A stretch of DNA of 15,360 nucleotides from CAZQXD01 sp964597315 (lineage in GTDB: Bacteria; Pseudomonadota; Gammaproteobacteria; Competibacterales; Competibacteraceae): assembly GCA_964597315.1 (NCBI GenBank), contig CAZQXD010000088.1, positions 1 through 15,360 on the forward strand, in the 5' to 3' direction. The translations under genes and the position numbers were made by a program. The notes under the pieces were generated by a model that saw nothing but the letters and a program-made list of their open reading frames with translations, did no database searches and was not told where the DNA came from. Shown here piece by piece: positions 7,490 to 13,300 of the stretch. The number at the start of each line of letters is the position of its first letter. The stretch's first letter is position 1.

Positions 7490-7854
7490 GGCCACGGGCG
7501 GAGGTCACGTTCGGGGTGGGGACGGTGTATCCAACACGGGGTCAGCTCACGAAACGGAAAAAATCGTACGCAAAGGCTTTTTGGTGTCCAATTGAAGCAC
7601 GCCTTAACCGCACGTCAGGAATCGCTGCAAATAATATCAGGTTAGAGCCTTTTACAGCTTTATCTGACCCTGGCCGAGAACCTGGCCGGAGAACCGGACC
7701 AAGACCGGACCGCCCTGAAGGCCCACGGATAAGACCAGGAGCAGGCCCGCCAGCAGGTCCAGGAGGCCACCACCCAGGAAGGGAAAGCGGGAAAGCAGCA
7801 TTAGACCCCTGTCACCTGCAGGGGATAGCTGCCTACGGGCCGTTCAGAGTTTCC
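7490..7854. other. 365-base stretch with no intact gene
   Basis: No convincing gene. A + strand frame from about 7664 reads TLAENLAGEPDQDRTALKAHG, then a stop, then a Gln/Ala-rich stretch, then further stops. Its protein-like, charged composition suggests a decayed gene, but I cannot name the family. A small hairpin (CCCCTG 7806-7811 with CAGGGG 7819-7824) lies just beyond the antitoxin stop on the opposite strand. The open frame at 7516-7923 has no ribosome-binding site or family features. Confidence 0.4.
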
Positions 7855-8073
7855 CTAAGCCCGCCACTGGATATCAAGCTTTCGATGATGGTTGGCACAA
7901 TCGCGCAGATACAGGTTTATTAAACTTTGATAGGGAATGCCAGACTCTTCCGACATATTCTTGAAATATTCGATGACATCCTCGCTAAGACGGATAGTGA
8001 CCGATTTTTTTAGCTTGGAAGCATAGGGATTTTTACGCGACTTCATTTTTGAAAAATCATATTCTTTTTTCAT
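7855..8073 (-). CDS. brnA: BrnA-type antitoxin (ribbon-helix-helix family)
   Basis: 72-residue small basic protein. It has a lysine-rich N-terminus, then KKSVTIRLSEDVIEYFKNMS, a ribbon-helix-helix-type beta strand plus helix, and IPYQSLINLYLRDC, the hallmark second helix of BrnA and related CopG-like antitoxins. BrnA proteins neutralise the BrnT ribonuclease toxin and repress their own operon by binding DNA. AGAGGTG lies about 8 bases before the ATG at 8073, inside the toxin remnant, and the start overlaps the toxin stop as ATGA, the normal brnTA layout. Since the toxin gene has lost its 5' part and presumably the operon promoter, this appears to be an orphan antitoxin; whether it is still expressed is unclear. 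Confidence 0.85.
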   Translation of the reverse strand: MKKEYDFSKMKSRKNPYASKLKKSVTIRLSEDVIEYFKNMSEESGIPYQSLINLYLRDCANHHRKLDIQWRA

Positions 8074-8252
8074 AATATTTCACCTCTATAATATTTCTGT
8101 TCATTTTTGGTCGCTTTGCGAGCGGAAATAATGCGTAGGGTTTCATTGCTTTTACCTCTTTCATAGTGAACTACCACCAGCAAGCGGGAAAGATTACTCA
8201 TGCCGAGTAAGATGAATCTTTCTTCACCCAGGTATGTATATAGCGGGGTAAG
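8070..8252 (-). pseudogene. BrnT toxin, N-terminal part missing
   Basis: On the minus strand, 52 codons from 8228 down read GEERFILLGMSNLSRLLVVV, then HYERGKSNETLRIISARKAT and a KNEQKYYRGEIL end. This is the C-terminal half of a BrnT-family RNase toxin, whose RIISARKAT-type segment is characteristic. Upstream in frame, eight unrelated codons lead to a stop at 8253-8255, so about the first 40-50 residues, including the usual FEWDxxK start, are gone. The remainder is undamaged and keeps its 4-base overlap with the antitoxin gene, which suggests a recent truncation. An internal ATG in LLGMSNL lacks a good ribosome-binding site. Confidence 0.85.
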
Positions 8253-8314
8253 TCAAGGGATCTTAATAAGGGCACACGGCCTCAGAGAGGCACACAAACG
8301 CCCGCAGGGCACAG

Positions 8315-8583
8315 GTGTACCCATGGTGGCCATGGAGCCGCGCCACGGCGTGATGCAAGGTCAAGGCGGTCAAGGCTGTCGCAAGCCTCCCGGACGGGCC
8401 GCCCCCAAGGGCCTTCGGCATGGCGACGGGATTGCCGCCATCAGCGCCGGAGTGCCGCTAAATATGCTGCGCCGGTGGATGGGATATACTAGTATCGAAA
8501 CCACGGCCATTAATGTTGAGGCCATCGGACCCGAAGAACAGGATATTCTCAGCAGGATGTGGGATCGAATCGTTTCACGGTAA
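8315..8583 (+). pseudogene. Tyrosine recombinase (integrase) C-terminal remnant
   Basis: Two frames together spell the end of a site-specific tyrosine recombinase. From 8315 the frame gives PWWPWSRATA, a stop (TGA where a Trp codon is expected), then KVKAVKAVASLPDGP. After a frame change near 8390-8400 it continues APKGLRHGDGIAAISAGVPL and MLRRWMGYTSIETTAI to EEQDILSRMW. LRHG carries the box II Arg. GYTS stands where GH is usual, and TTAIN has Asn where the catalytic Tyr (TTAIY) should be. With a nonsense codon, a frameshift and a lost nucleophile it cannot be active. It lies immediately next to the truncated brnT end. Confidence 0.75.
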
Positions 8584-8597
8584 TGGTTCTTTGTTTC

Positions 8598-8625
8598 TTC
8601 CAAAGAGTTTTCTAAGCCCTATACT
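8598..8625 (+). promoter_or_regulatory. Candidate promoter for the short-chain dehydrogenase
   Basis: TATACT (8620-8625) matches the -10 consensus at 5 of 6 positions. A weak TTCCAA (8598-8603) lies 16 bases upstream. Initiation near 8632 would leave about 5 bases before ATG 8637, giving an almost leaderless message, consistent with the absence of a ribosome-binding site there. Confidence 0.4.
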
Positions 8626-8636
8626 TATAAAAAATT

Positions 8637-9440
8637 ATGCCAAGACTAGAAAATAAAATCGCATTAATCACTGGCGCGGCCAGGGGTATCGGCAAAGCCA
8701 TTGCCGAGCTGTTCTCCGCTGAAGGCGCACAGGTTATTCTATCTGACATAAACGACATTCTTGGGCAAGACGTAGCCGATAAAATCGGCGCTTGTTCTAA
8801 ATATATTCATCTCGACGTCTCCAAAGAATCAGACTGGGAATTTGTCTCAACATTTATTGAAAAAGAATATGGGCGGCTGGATGTTATTGTCAACAATGCC
8901 GGTATAACAGGCTTTCTTGAAACCCAAGGCCCACATGATCCCGAAAATCTTGATCTCGAAAGCTGGCATCACGTCCACAGGACAAATTTAGATGGCGTGG
9001 CGCTCGGGTGTAAGTACGGCATTCGGTTAATGAGACATTCAAAGCACGCCAGTATCATCAATATTTCTTCCAGATCGGGTATCGTGGGAATTCCTGGCGC
9101 TGCCGCCTATGCTTCGAGCAAAGCAGCAGTACGTAACCATACAAAATCAGTGGCCCTTTACTGCGCGGAACAAGCCTATCCGATTCGCTGTAACTCGATC
9201 CACCCAGGCGCGATACTGACACCCATGTGGGATGCCATGCTCGGTGAAGGAGCGCAAAGAGAGGCCACAATCAAGGACATCGCCGCCGAGGTTCCCCTTG
9301 GCATTATGGGCGCACCAGAGGACGTGGCCTATGGGGCGCTGTATTTGGCCTCCGATGAATCGAAGTATGTTACGGGGATCGAACTCAACATTGATGGTGG
9401 CATTCTCGCCGGTAGCGCGGCCGCCCCATCCAGCAAATAG
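8637..9440 (+). CDS. Short-chain dehydrogenase/reductase (classical SDR)
   Basis: 267-residue NAD(P)-dependent oxidoreductase with a Rossmann fold. Visible motifs: cofactor loop TGAARGIG (12-19), D37 at the end of beta-strand 2 (suggesting NAD over NADP), NNAG (86-89), N117, catalytic S145 in NISSRSG, and Y158/K162 in YASSK. The tail NIDGGILAG is typical. The best fit is 3-oxoacyl-ACP-reductase-like or 3-alpha/20-beta-hydroxysteroid-dehydrogenase-like SDRs; the substrate cannot be assigned. The coding sequence is AT-richer than either flanking block. No co-directional partner adjoins it, and it begins after the recombinase remnant, so horizontal acquisition is plausible. No clear ribosome-binding site precedes the ATG. 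Confidence 0.92.
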   Translation: MPRLENKIALITGAARGIGKAIAELFSAEGAQVILSDINDILGQDVADKIGACSKYIHLDVSKESDWEFVSTFIEKEYGRLDVIVNNAGITGFLETQGPHDPENLDLESWHHVHRTNLDGVALGCKYGIRLMRHSKHASIINISSRSGIVGIPGAAAYASSKAAVRNHTKSVALYCAEQAYPIRCNSIHPGAILTPMWDAMLGEGAQREATIKDIAAEVPLGIMGAPEDVAYGALYLASDESKYVTGIELNIDGGILAGSAAAPSSK

Positions 9441-9522
9441 CAGGATTATCGTGTTGGGTTGTGGCGGGTCGCCGGGTTTGATTTATTCTATTTGGCGTGT
9501 AGCTTTCTGATAAAGTTATGAA

Positions 9523-9563
9523 TTTTGTAAGATTCGGTTCGTGCCTCACCGCATCCTACAAAA
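9523..9563. repeat. REP-like palindrome, left unit
   Basis: A 41-base imperfect hairpin: TTTTGTA/TACAAAA, GAT/ATC and CGGT/ACCG pair with single mismatches around a 9-base loop. It lies 82 bases after the dehydrogenase stop. Its right half (CTCACCGCATCCTACAA) is also the inverted partner of the unit at 9581-9612. Confidence 0.65.
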
Positions 9564-9580
9564 CTGCAATAGGTTGATAA

Positions 9581-9614
9581 TTGTAGGATGTGGTGAGCGA
9601 CGCGAACCGCATCA
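9581..9614. repeat. REP-like palindrome, right unit
   Basis: TTGTAGGATGTGGTGAGCGA followed by CGCGAACCGCATC; its core GATGtGGT..GCG.CGC..ACCgCATC is self-complementary. Its reverse complement matches the unit at 9532-9562 over about 30 bases with few differences, so the pair forms a larger inverted repeat around a 17-18-base spacer. Dispersed REP or MITE-like elements of this GTAGGATGCGGT type are common in gammaproteobacteria. Confidence 0.65.
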
Positions 9615-9903
9615 TGGTCCTAACGCGATGTCGCAATAAAAAGACGGTTCTTCCAGAATTATTCAGCGGCGCAGTAGGCACGATCCACGTCACTTTTACA
9701 CTTCGTCGATTGTTATAATAATGATAATGCAAAATTTGACTTCTTTGCTTATACTCAATAGAACGGTATATGTGGAATACGCATGCGGCGCTTAGACGTG
9801 AACTTGCTTTGCTTAAACGGTTTCGATCTTGTTGACTCAAACATGACCCATTCGAGAAGTGGAGTTCAAAACGAGATGCGATTAAAACATTTTGGATCAT
9901 TCC
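9615..9903. other. 289-base intergenic stretch
   Basis: An AT-rich region between the REP-like pair and the next gene. It presumably holds that gene's promoter, but no box pair stands out. The minus-strand open frame covering most of it (9556-9900) lacks any family signature and runs through the repeat units, so I do not call it. Confidence 0.4.
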
Positions 9904-10812
9904 ATGGCAAATAAGACTCTAAAAGGGCCAGTCGGGTTGCGGTGGCGCAATGTAAATGTTGCGAATTTAGCTTTTGATCAAAACACGATTATTGAGCTTT
10001 TAGCCGCTATCCCCAACGCTCAGGGCGGCCAAAAGGAATCATGGAGAACCCCACCAGCTCCAGGCAATAACGGTACTTGCCCCAAAGTTCTGGCGGAGGC
10101 GATATGGCATTTTCAAGTACACTGGAAAAACCAAGGAGTATTTAAAATTATCGACGGCGTGGTTGATCCTGGTATGAACACGCTTCGGAAAATGAACGAA
10201 CTCGCCCCAGATGCGCCGCCACAGCCACAGCCACAGCCACAGCCACCACCGCCATCAATGCGTAATGAGTTGGTCTCTAGAACCCACGAAGGCTGGCCCC
10301 ACGATCACAGTAGCTGTCCCCTAGCGAAAAATATCACCGGTGATCCGACTCATGGTCCTGAGGGCCGCATCACCCACATCGCTACGCCGGTAAACCCGCG
10401 TCGTATCGGCAGGATGATTTCCATTGGAGGTATGCGCGAGGTGCAGTATCTGGGGTTTGAAGATTTTGTGCCTGATCCCAAAAAAGATCCGTCCATGCCG
10501 CCCCAATGGGTGCATGGCCGTCCCTTCACCACGACCATAAAGGATAAATCAGTCAGTGATATTTGCTTTAGGTCCGTTCCCATTGACAAATATATGCGAG
10601 AGGTCGAACTACCGAGAATCTGCGCGGTGGGATGCCGTCTGACATATGCGGCCAATTCCTGGAGCAAATTTGTACACTACCTGCCCTACTTCAGAAGCCT
10701 AGGGCCGATTATCCATCATGAAATCATTTATAACTCAGAACCCCCCTTCCAAGGTTGGATAAGAGCTTCACACGTTGCCGTTGTGAACATGCTATTGCAC
10801 AGCCGCCTGTAG
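9904..10812 (+). CDS. Peptidoglycan-binding-like domain protein with Pro/Gln linker, unknown C-terminal domain
   Basis: About 302 residues; not a family I can name as a whole. Residues about 15-100 resemble a PG_binding-like module: an IIELLAAIP helix, GG, then TCPKVLAEAIWHFQ (counterpart of 'G..T..AI..FQ'), then DGVVDPGMNTLRKMNEL. Residues 104-117 form a Pro/Gln linker from four CCACAG units. Residues 118-302 are unrecognised, with His/Cys-bearing stretches (THEGWPHDHSSCP; ICAVGC) and no signal peptide or membrane segment. ATG 9904 is used; a TTG at 9892 is an in-frame alternative, and neither has a strong ribosome-binding site. In other bacteria this N-terminal module occurs on orphan or secreted proteins; a cell-wall-directed or effector role is only a guess. 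Coding base composition is AT-richer than the blocks to either side. Confidence 0.7.
   Translation: MANKTLKGPVGLRWRNVNVANLAFDQNTIIELLAAIPNAQGGQKESWRTPPAPGNNGTCPKVLAEAIWHFQVHWKNQGVFKIIDGVVDPGMNTLRKMNELAPDAPPQPQPQPQPPPPSMRNELVSRTHEGWPHDHSSCPLAKNITGDPTHGPEGRITHIATPVNPRRIGRMISIGGMREVQYLGFEDFVPDPKKDPSMPPQWVHGRPFTTTIKDKSVSDICFRSVPIDKYMREVELPRICAVGCRLTYAANSWSKFVHYLPYFRSLGPIIHHEIIYNSEPPFQGWIRASHVAVVNMLLHSRL
10219..10242 (+). repeat. CCACAG hexamer tandem repeat
   Basis: Four perfect CCACAG units, in frame, encode (Pro-Gln)x4 in the interdomain linker. Unit number could vary by slippage without changing frame. Confidence 0.85.
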
Positions 10813-10824
10813 CGGAATTGCCTT

Positions 10825-10853
10825 GGGCAGACCCCCAATTTGGGGTGCTGCCC
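10825..10853. terminator. Hairpin between convergent genes
   Basis: GGGCAG (10825-10830) pairs with CTGCCC (10848-10853), and CCCC (10832-10835) with GGGG (10842-10845), around a 6-base loop. It lies 12 bases after the + strand stop and 7 bases after the - strand GST stop, so it could terminate or protect both transcripts. There is no long T-tract on either side. Confidence 0.6.
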
Positions 10854-10860
10854 GGTTGTG

Positions 10861-11610
10861 TTAGGGGGTTTCGGCGGAGGCGGTTTGATAACCGGCCGGA
10901 ACGGGCGGGGCGTTTCGGTTTGGCCAAAGAACCCGCCGCTCCCAGGCCAGGGCCAGTTCCCCCAGTCGGCCTTGGCGGGCGATGACAAAGCGGTGCAGTT
11001 CTTCTTCATAGTCCGGTCCCACGGCGGTTTGGACCGATGGCCTTGCCGCCAGGGCCGAACGCCATCGCCGGACCTTGGGGGTGTGGTCGAAGATGCCTAG
11101 CTCCCCGTAGCGCTCGAATACGTCGAAATACCGGAATATCGGGCCGAACACCGCATCCACCAGAGAAAAATCCCCGCCCCCGAAATAGGGTCCGGTCCCC
11201 AGTTCCTGTTCCAGACGGGCGAACAGGGCGGCCAGTTGATCGCGTTTGCGTTCCAGGGCGGCGGTGTCCTTGGCCGAGTAATACCCCCCGATAGTGTCGA
11301 GAATCGACGAGCCGTACTCCATCCAGGCCCGATGTTGGGATTTCTCGAAGGGATCAGTCGGGTGCAGGCTGTTGGGGGTCAATTCGTCTAGGTATTCCAC
11401 GATCACGGTGGATTCGAACAGGGGGCGACCGTCCACCAGCAGCACCGGCACCCTGCCTAGGGGCGAGATCCGCTTAAACCAGTCCGGTGGATCGTCCAGG
11501 TGGATGTAGATGCGTTCGTGGTCGATAGCTTTTTCGGTCAGGGTGATAACCGCCCGTTGTACATAGGGGCACAGGGTATGGCTGATCAGGGTTAGGGTTG
11601 GCGTATTCAT
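10861..11610 (-). CDS. Glutathione S-transferase-like protein
   Basis: 249-residue cytosolic GST-superfamily protein. The thioredoxin-like N-terminal domain shows LISHTLCPYVQRA with the active-site-type C14-P-Y, SPLGRVPVL with cis-Pro P55, and ES (66-67) that binds the glutathione gamma-glutamyl group. The helical C-terminal domain follows, with YFGGGDFSLVDAVFGPIFRY. A Cys at the active site is typical of omega/beta-like and dehydroascorbate-reductase-like enzymes, which act as thiol transferases or reductases. ATG 11610 is preferred over the GTG at 11640, because it places the conserved domain right at the N-terminus. It follows the upstream cytochrome P460 gene after 42 bases on the same strand, so a thiol-redox role in the same stress response is likely but inferred. 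Confidence 0.88.
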   Translation of the reverse strand: MNTPTLTLISHTLCPYVQRAVITLTEKAIDHERIYIHLDDPPDWFKRISPLGRVPVLLVDGRPLFESTVIVEYLDELTPNSLHPTDPFEKSQHRAWMEYGSSILDTIGGYYSAKDTAALERKRDQLAALFARLEQELGTGPYFGGGDFSLVDAVFGPIFRYFDVFERYGELGIFDHTPKVRRWRSALAARPSVQTAVGPDYEEELHRFVIARQGRLGELALAWERRVLWPNRNAPPVPAGYQTASAETP

Positions 11611-11652
11611 GGCGCGGCGTTGCCTCGGCTTGGGGGTCACCAGGGACCCGGT

Positions 11653-12213
11653 TTAGGGTTGGGGTTGGGGTTGGAGTACGGGGTAACCTTGGGTGTACAC
11701 CCAGTCCGTGTCCCGCGCCGGCACATGGCAAGCGATGCACTCGGCCTGGTAATCCTTGGTGGCGGTGTTGACCGGATCATCGGCGTCGAAATACGCCCAG
11801 CCCCAACCGTCGCCCCATAAGCCGCTGTCCGGGAACCGGCCCTGGCGGTCCTTGATCATCACGAACCAGCCCTTGATCGTCCGCGCCCAACTGACCCGAC
11901 CGGTGGTCAGCTCCCCGGTGTCGGTGGTCAGCAGTTCCTTCACCAGCACCGCCCCATCGGGGAACTGACCCGTGGTCCGAAATGCCGCGATGGCGCCCGG
12001 CTGGGTATAAACGCCATGGAATTCGGCGGCGCCTCCTTCGGGCTGTTTGTCGGCGATGGACCAGGTGCCTAGAAAATCCCAGTCGGTGCGGTAATTGTCG
12101 GGGACCCGGATAGCGCCGGACTGATCCACATAGGGGGAGAATTCCGGTTCGGCGTTGCTGGAAAAGGCCACCAGCAGGCCAACGGCGGCAAGATACGGAA
12201 GTTGTCGCTTCAT
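11653..12213 (-). CDS. Cytochrome P460-type c-heme protein, divergent paralogue
   Basis: 186-residue periplasmic protein with a signal peptide (residues 1-21, ending SSNA). It carries one c-type heme site, CIACH (159-163). The P460 core is visible as YRTDWDFLGTWS, EFHGVYTQPGA, FPDGAVLVKELL and GWFVMIKDRQGRFP. K92 in VKEL sits where the lysine cross-linked to heme lies in Nitrosomonas P460 (Lys70, by remembered sequence). Members oxidise hydroxylamine and NO; close relatives (cytochrome c'-beta) bind NO. It has AGAGGA 8 bases before the ATG, 69 bases after the first P460 gene. The two paralogues share the fold but differ strongly in the loop after VKEL and in the tail, which here ends QPQPQP from a short GGTTGG-type repeat in the gene. 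Confidence 0.85.
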   Translation of the reverse strand: MKRQLPYLAAVGLLVAFSSNAEPEFSPYVDQSGAIRVPDNYRTDWDFLGTWSIADKQPEGGAAEFHGVYTQPGAIAAFRTTGQFPDGAVLVKELLTTDTGELTTGRVSWARTIKGWFVMIKDRQGRFPDSGLWGDGWGWAYFDADDPVNTATKDYQAECIACHVPARDTDWVYTQGYPVLQPQPQP

Positions 12214-12253
12214 GGCGGCATCCTCTGGGTTCGATAGGAAAAAGTATGGGCTG

Positions 12254-12269
12254 GGGCCTTCCTTGGCCC
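12254..12269. terminator. Small hairpin between the two P460 genes
   Basis: GGGCC (12254-12258) pairs with GGCCC (12265-12269) around a 6-base loop, just downstream of the first P460 gene's stop on the minus strand. There is no T-tract. It may modulate the ratio of the two products. Confidence 0.3.
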
Positions 12270-12282
12270 GAGGGAGGTACGG

Positions 12283-12891
12283 TTATTTACCGGCTTCGGC
12301 CCCGGCGGCCCGCAGCACCGGGTAATACTGGGTGAAGACCAAGTCCTGCTCGGCGGACGCTTGATGGCAGGCGCTGCATGCTGCGGTGGGGAAGGCTTGG
12401 GCGGTGTCTTTCAGGCTGCCATGGTCCTCGCTGGTGAAACTGAAATACGCCCAGTTACCCGGCTCATCAGGGAAGTGTTTGGCGCTTTTTACCGTTGCCT
12501 CCAGGCCGATGAACTCACCCATGAAATAACCGTTGCCACTGGCGGCGGCCTTGGAGCCGACGCTGACCAGCTCCTTGGTGAGAATGGCGCCGTCTCGGAA
12601 TTCGCCAGTTTGCTTGTAGTGCGCCCAACTGTCCGGGTCAATATACACATTGTGAAATTCTGGAAACGCGGCTTTACCGTCGTTCAGATCATTGGGTGTT
12701 ACCGGCGTACCCACATACACCCATTCCCGATACCCTTCGGGCCGGACCAGTTCGCCGTCGGCGTTAAATTGGGCTGCGGAATCCTCGTCGGCCCACAACA
12801 CCGATACGGTGCTGAAACCGCCCAGCAAAACCGCCGCCGATACGATGGCCAGGTAATGGTGTAATGAAAACAGCTTGTTTTGGTCAGTCAT
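12283..12891 (-). CDS. Cytochrome P460 (hydroxylamine/NO-oxidising c-heme enzyme)
   Basis: 202-residue periplasmic c-type cytochrome. From memory it resembles Nitrosomonas europaea cytochrome P460 along its length: YREWVYVGTPVTPNDLNDGK, VYIDPDSWAHYKQTGEFRDG, KELVSVG, GNGYFMGEFIGLEATVK, EPGNWAYF, heme motif CSACH (172-176) and a VFTQYYPVLRAA end. K106 matches the heme-crosslinking Lys70. The family converts hydroxylamine (with or without NO) to N2O or nitrite and serves in detoxification or ammonia/methane oxidisers. An N-terminal hydrophobic segment ends in LWA at residue 34. ATG 12891 is chosen because GGAGGA lies 7 bases upstream; the GTG at 12924 has nothing comparable. It is the first gene behind the sigma-54 promoter at 12994-13008. 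Confidence 0.92.
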   Translation of the reverse strand: MTDQNKLFSLHHYLAIVSAAVLLGGFSTVSVLWADEDSAAQFNADGELVRPEGYREWVYVGTPVTPNDLNDGKAAFPEFHNVYIDPDSWAHYKQTGEFRDGAILTKELVSVGSKAAASGNGYFMGEFIGLEATVKSAKHFPDEPGNWAYFSFTSEDHGSLKDTAQAFPTAACSACHQASAEQDLVFTQYYPVLRAAGAEAGK

Positions 12892-12993
12892 GGGTGATTC
12901 CTCCAGGAGGGCAACGATGCCCAAAAGTCTGTTTGTGACATGGGCGCTTGTTCAAGCTTGCCGGAGGCAGTGCATTCCGACGGGAAGTACATC

Positions 12994-13008
12994 GCAATCA
13001 CCGTGCCA
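12994..13008 (-). promoter_or_regulatory. Sigma-54 (RpoN) -24/-12 promoter of the P460 operon
   Basis: On the minus strand the sequence reads CTGGCACGGTGATTGCG. It matches the sigma-54 consensus YTGGCACG-N4-TTGC in full, with correct GG-to-GC spacing; only the following W is G. Initiation would be near 12982, giving a leader of about 90 bases before ATG 12891. Sigma-54 promoters require an ATP-driven enhancer-binding activator, and a suitable palindrome lies upstream at 13135-13148. Confidence 0.8.
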
Positions 13009-13134
13009 GTGCCATGGGTTTTTCAATGGGGATTAAAAAATGCTTATGAGATAAAAACCTACACGTATCCATAAGGAGGTTGTGCTGGAGAGGACAGGGT
13101 TTTTCGGGACTATTGGGCGGGATATTTCGCGGAT

Positions 13135-13148
13135 CGTGATATATCACG
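13135..13148. promoter_or_regulatory. Perfect 14-bp palindrome, putative activator site
   Basis: CGTGATATATCACG is fully self-complementary. Its centre is about 160 bases upstream of the predicted sigma-54 start, a normal distance for an enhancer site. An AT-rich stretch between them (about 13020-13070) could bend, with or without IHF. A possible half-site CGTGATC occurs at 13176-13182. It lies about 150 bases before the divergent kinase gene, so control of that gene is an alternative. Confidence 0.55.
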
Positions 13149-13213
13149 GCTAGGCGTAGGCAGTTGCCGTCGCAGCGTGATCGGCGGCCAGGGCGGAATG
13201 TTCAATAGCAGAG

Positions 13214-13237
13214 AAAAAAAGCCCGACTCAACTCGGC
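13214..13237 (-). terminator. Weak minus-strand hairpin plus T-tract
   Basis: Read on the minus strand, GCCGA and TCGGGC pair (one bulge) around a short loop and are followed by seven T. No minus-strand gene precedes it, so it may insulate the P460 promoter from antisense transcription or be fortuitous. Confidence 0.3.
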
Positions 13238-13300
13238 ATCGGAGCGGCAAATTGGCCGTGTATTAGTATCTTGTTTTCCATACCACAAAAGATTCTCTGA

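Noticed and set aside
7516..7923. 135-codon + strand frame after the GH55 gene
   Set aside because: Pro/Gly/Arg-rich translation with no motif, no ribosome-binding site, and it runs into the 3' end of brnA on the other strand.
9556..9900. 114-codon minus-strand frame
   Set aside because: Runs through the REP-like repeat, begins at the next gene's start region and shows no protein-family feature.
11585..11680. GGGTTAGGGTTGG-like stretches resembling telomeric repeats
   Set aside because: They are the coding strand complement of the QPQPQP tail of a P460 protein and the start of the GST gene; too short and irregular to be a functional repeat array.
13135..13148. NorR, CRP or FNR site
   Set aside because: Half-site spacing does not match any of the three (GT-N8-AC here rather than N7; GTGA-N4-TCAC rather than N6; TGAT-N2-ATCA rather than N4). 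Kept only as an unassigned operator.
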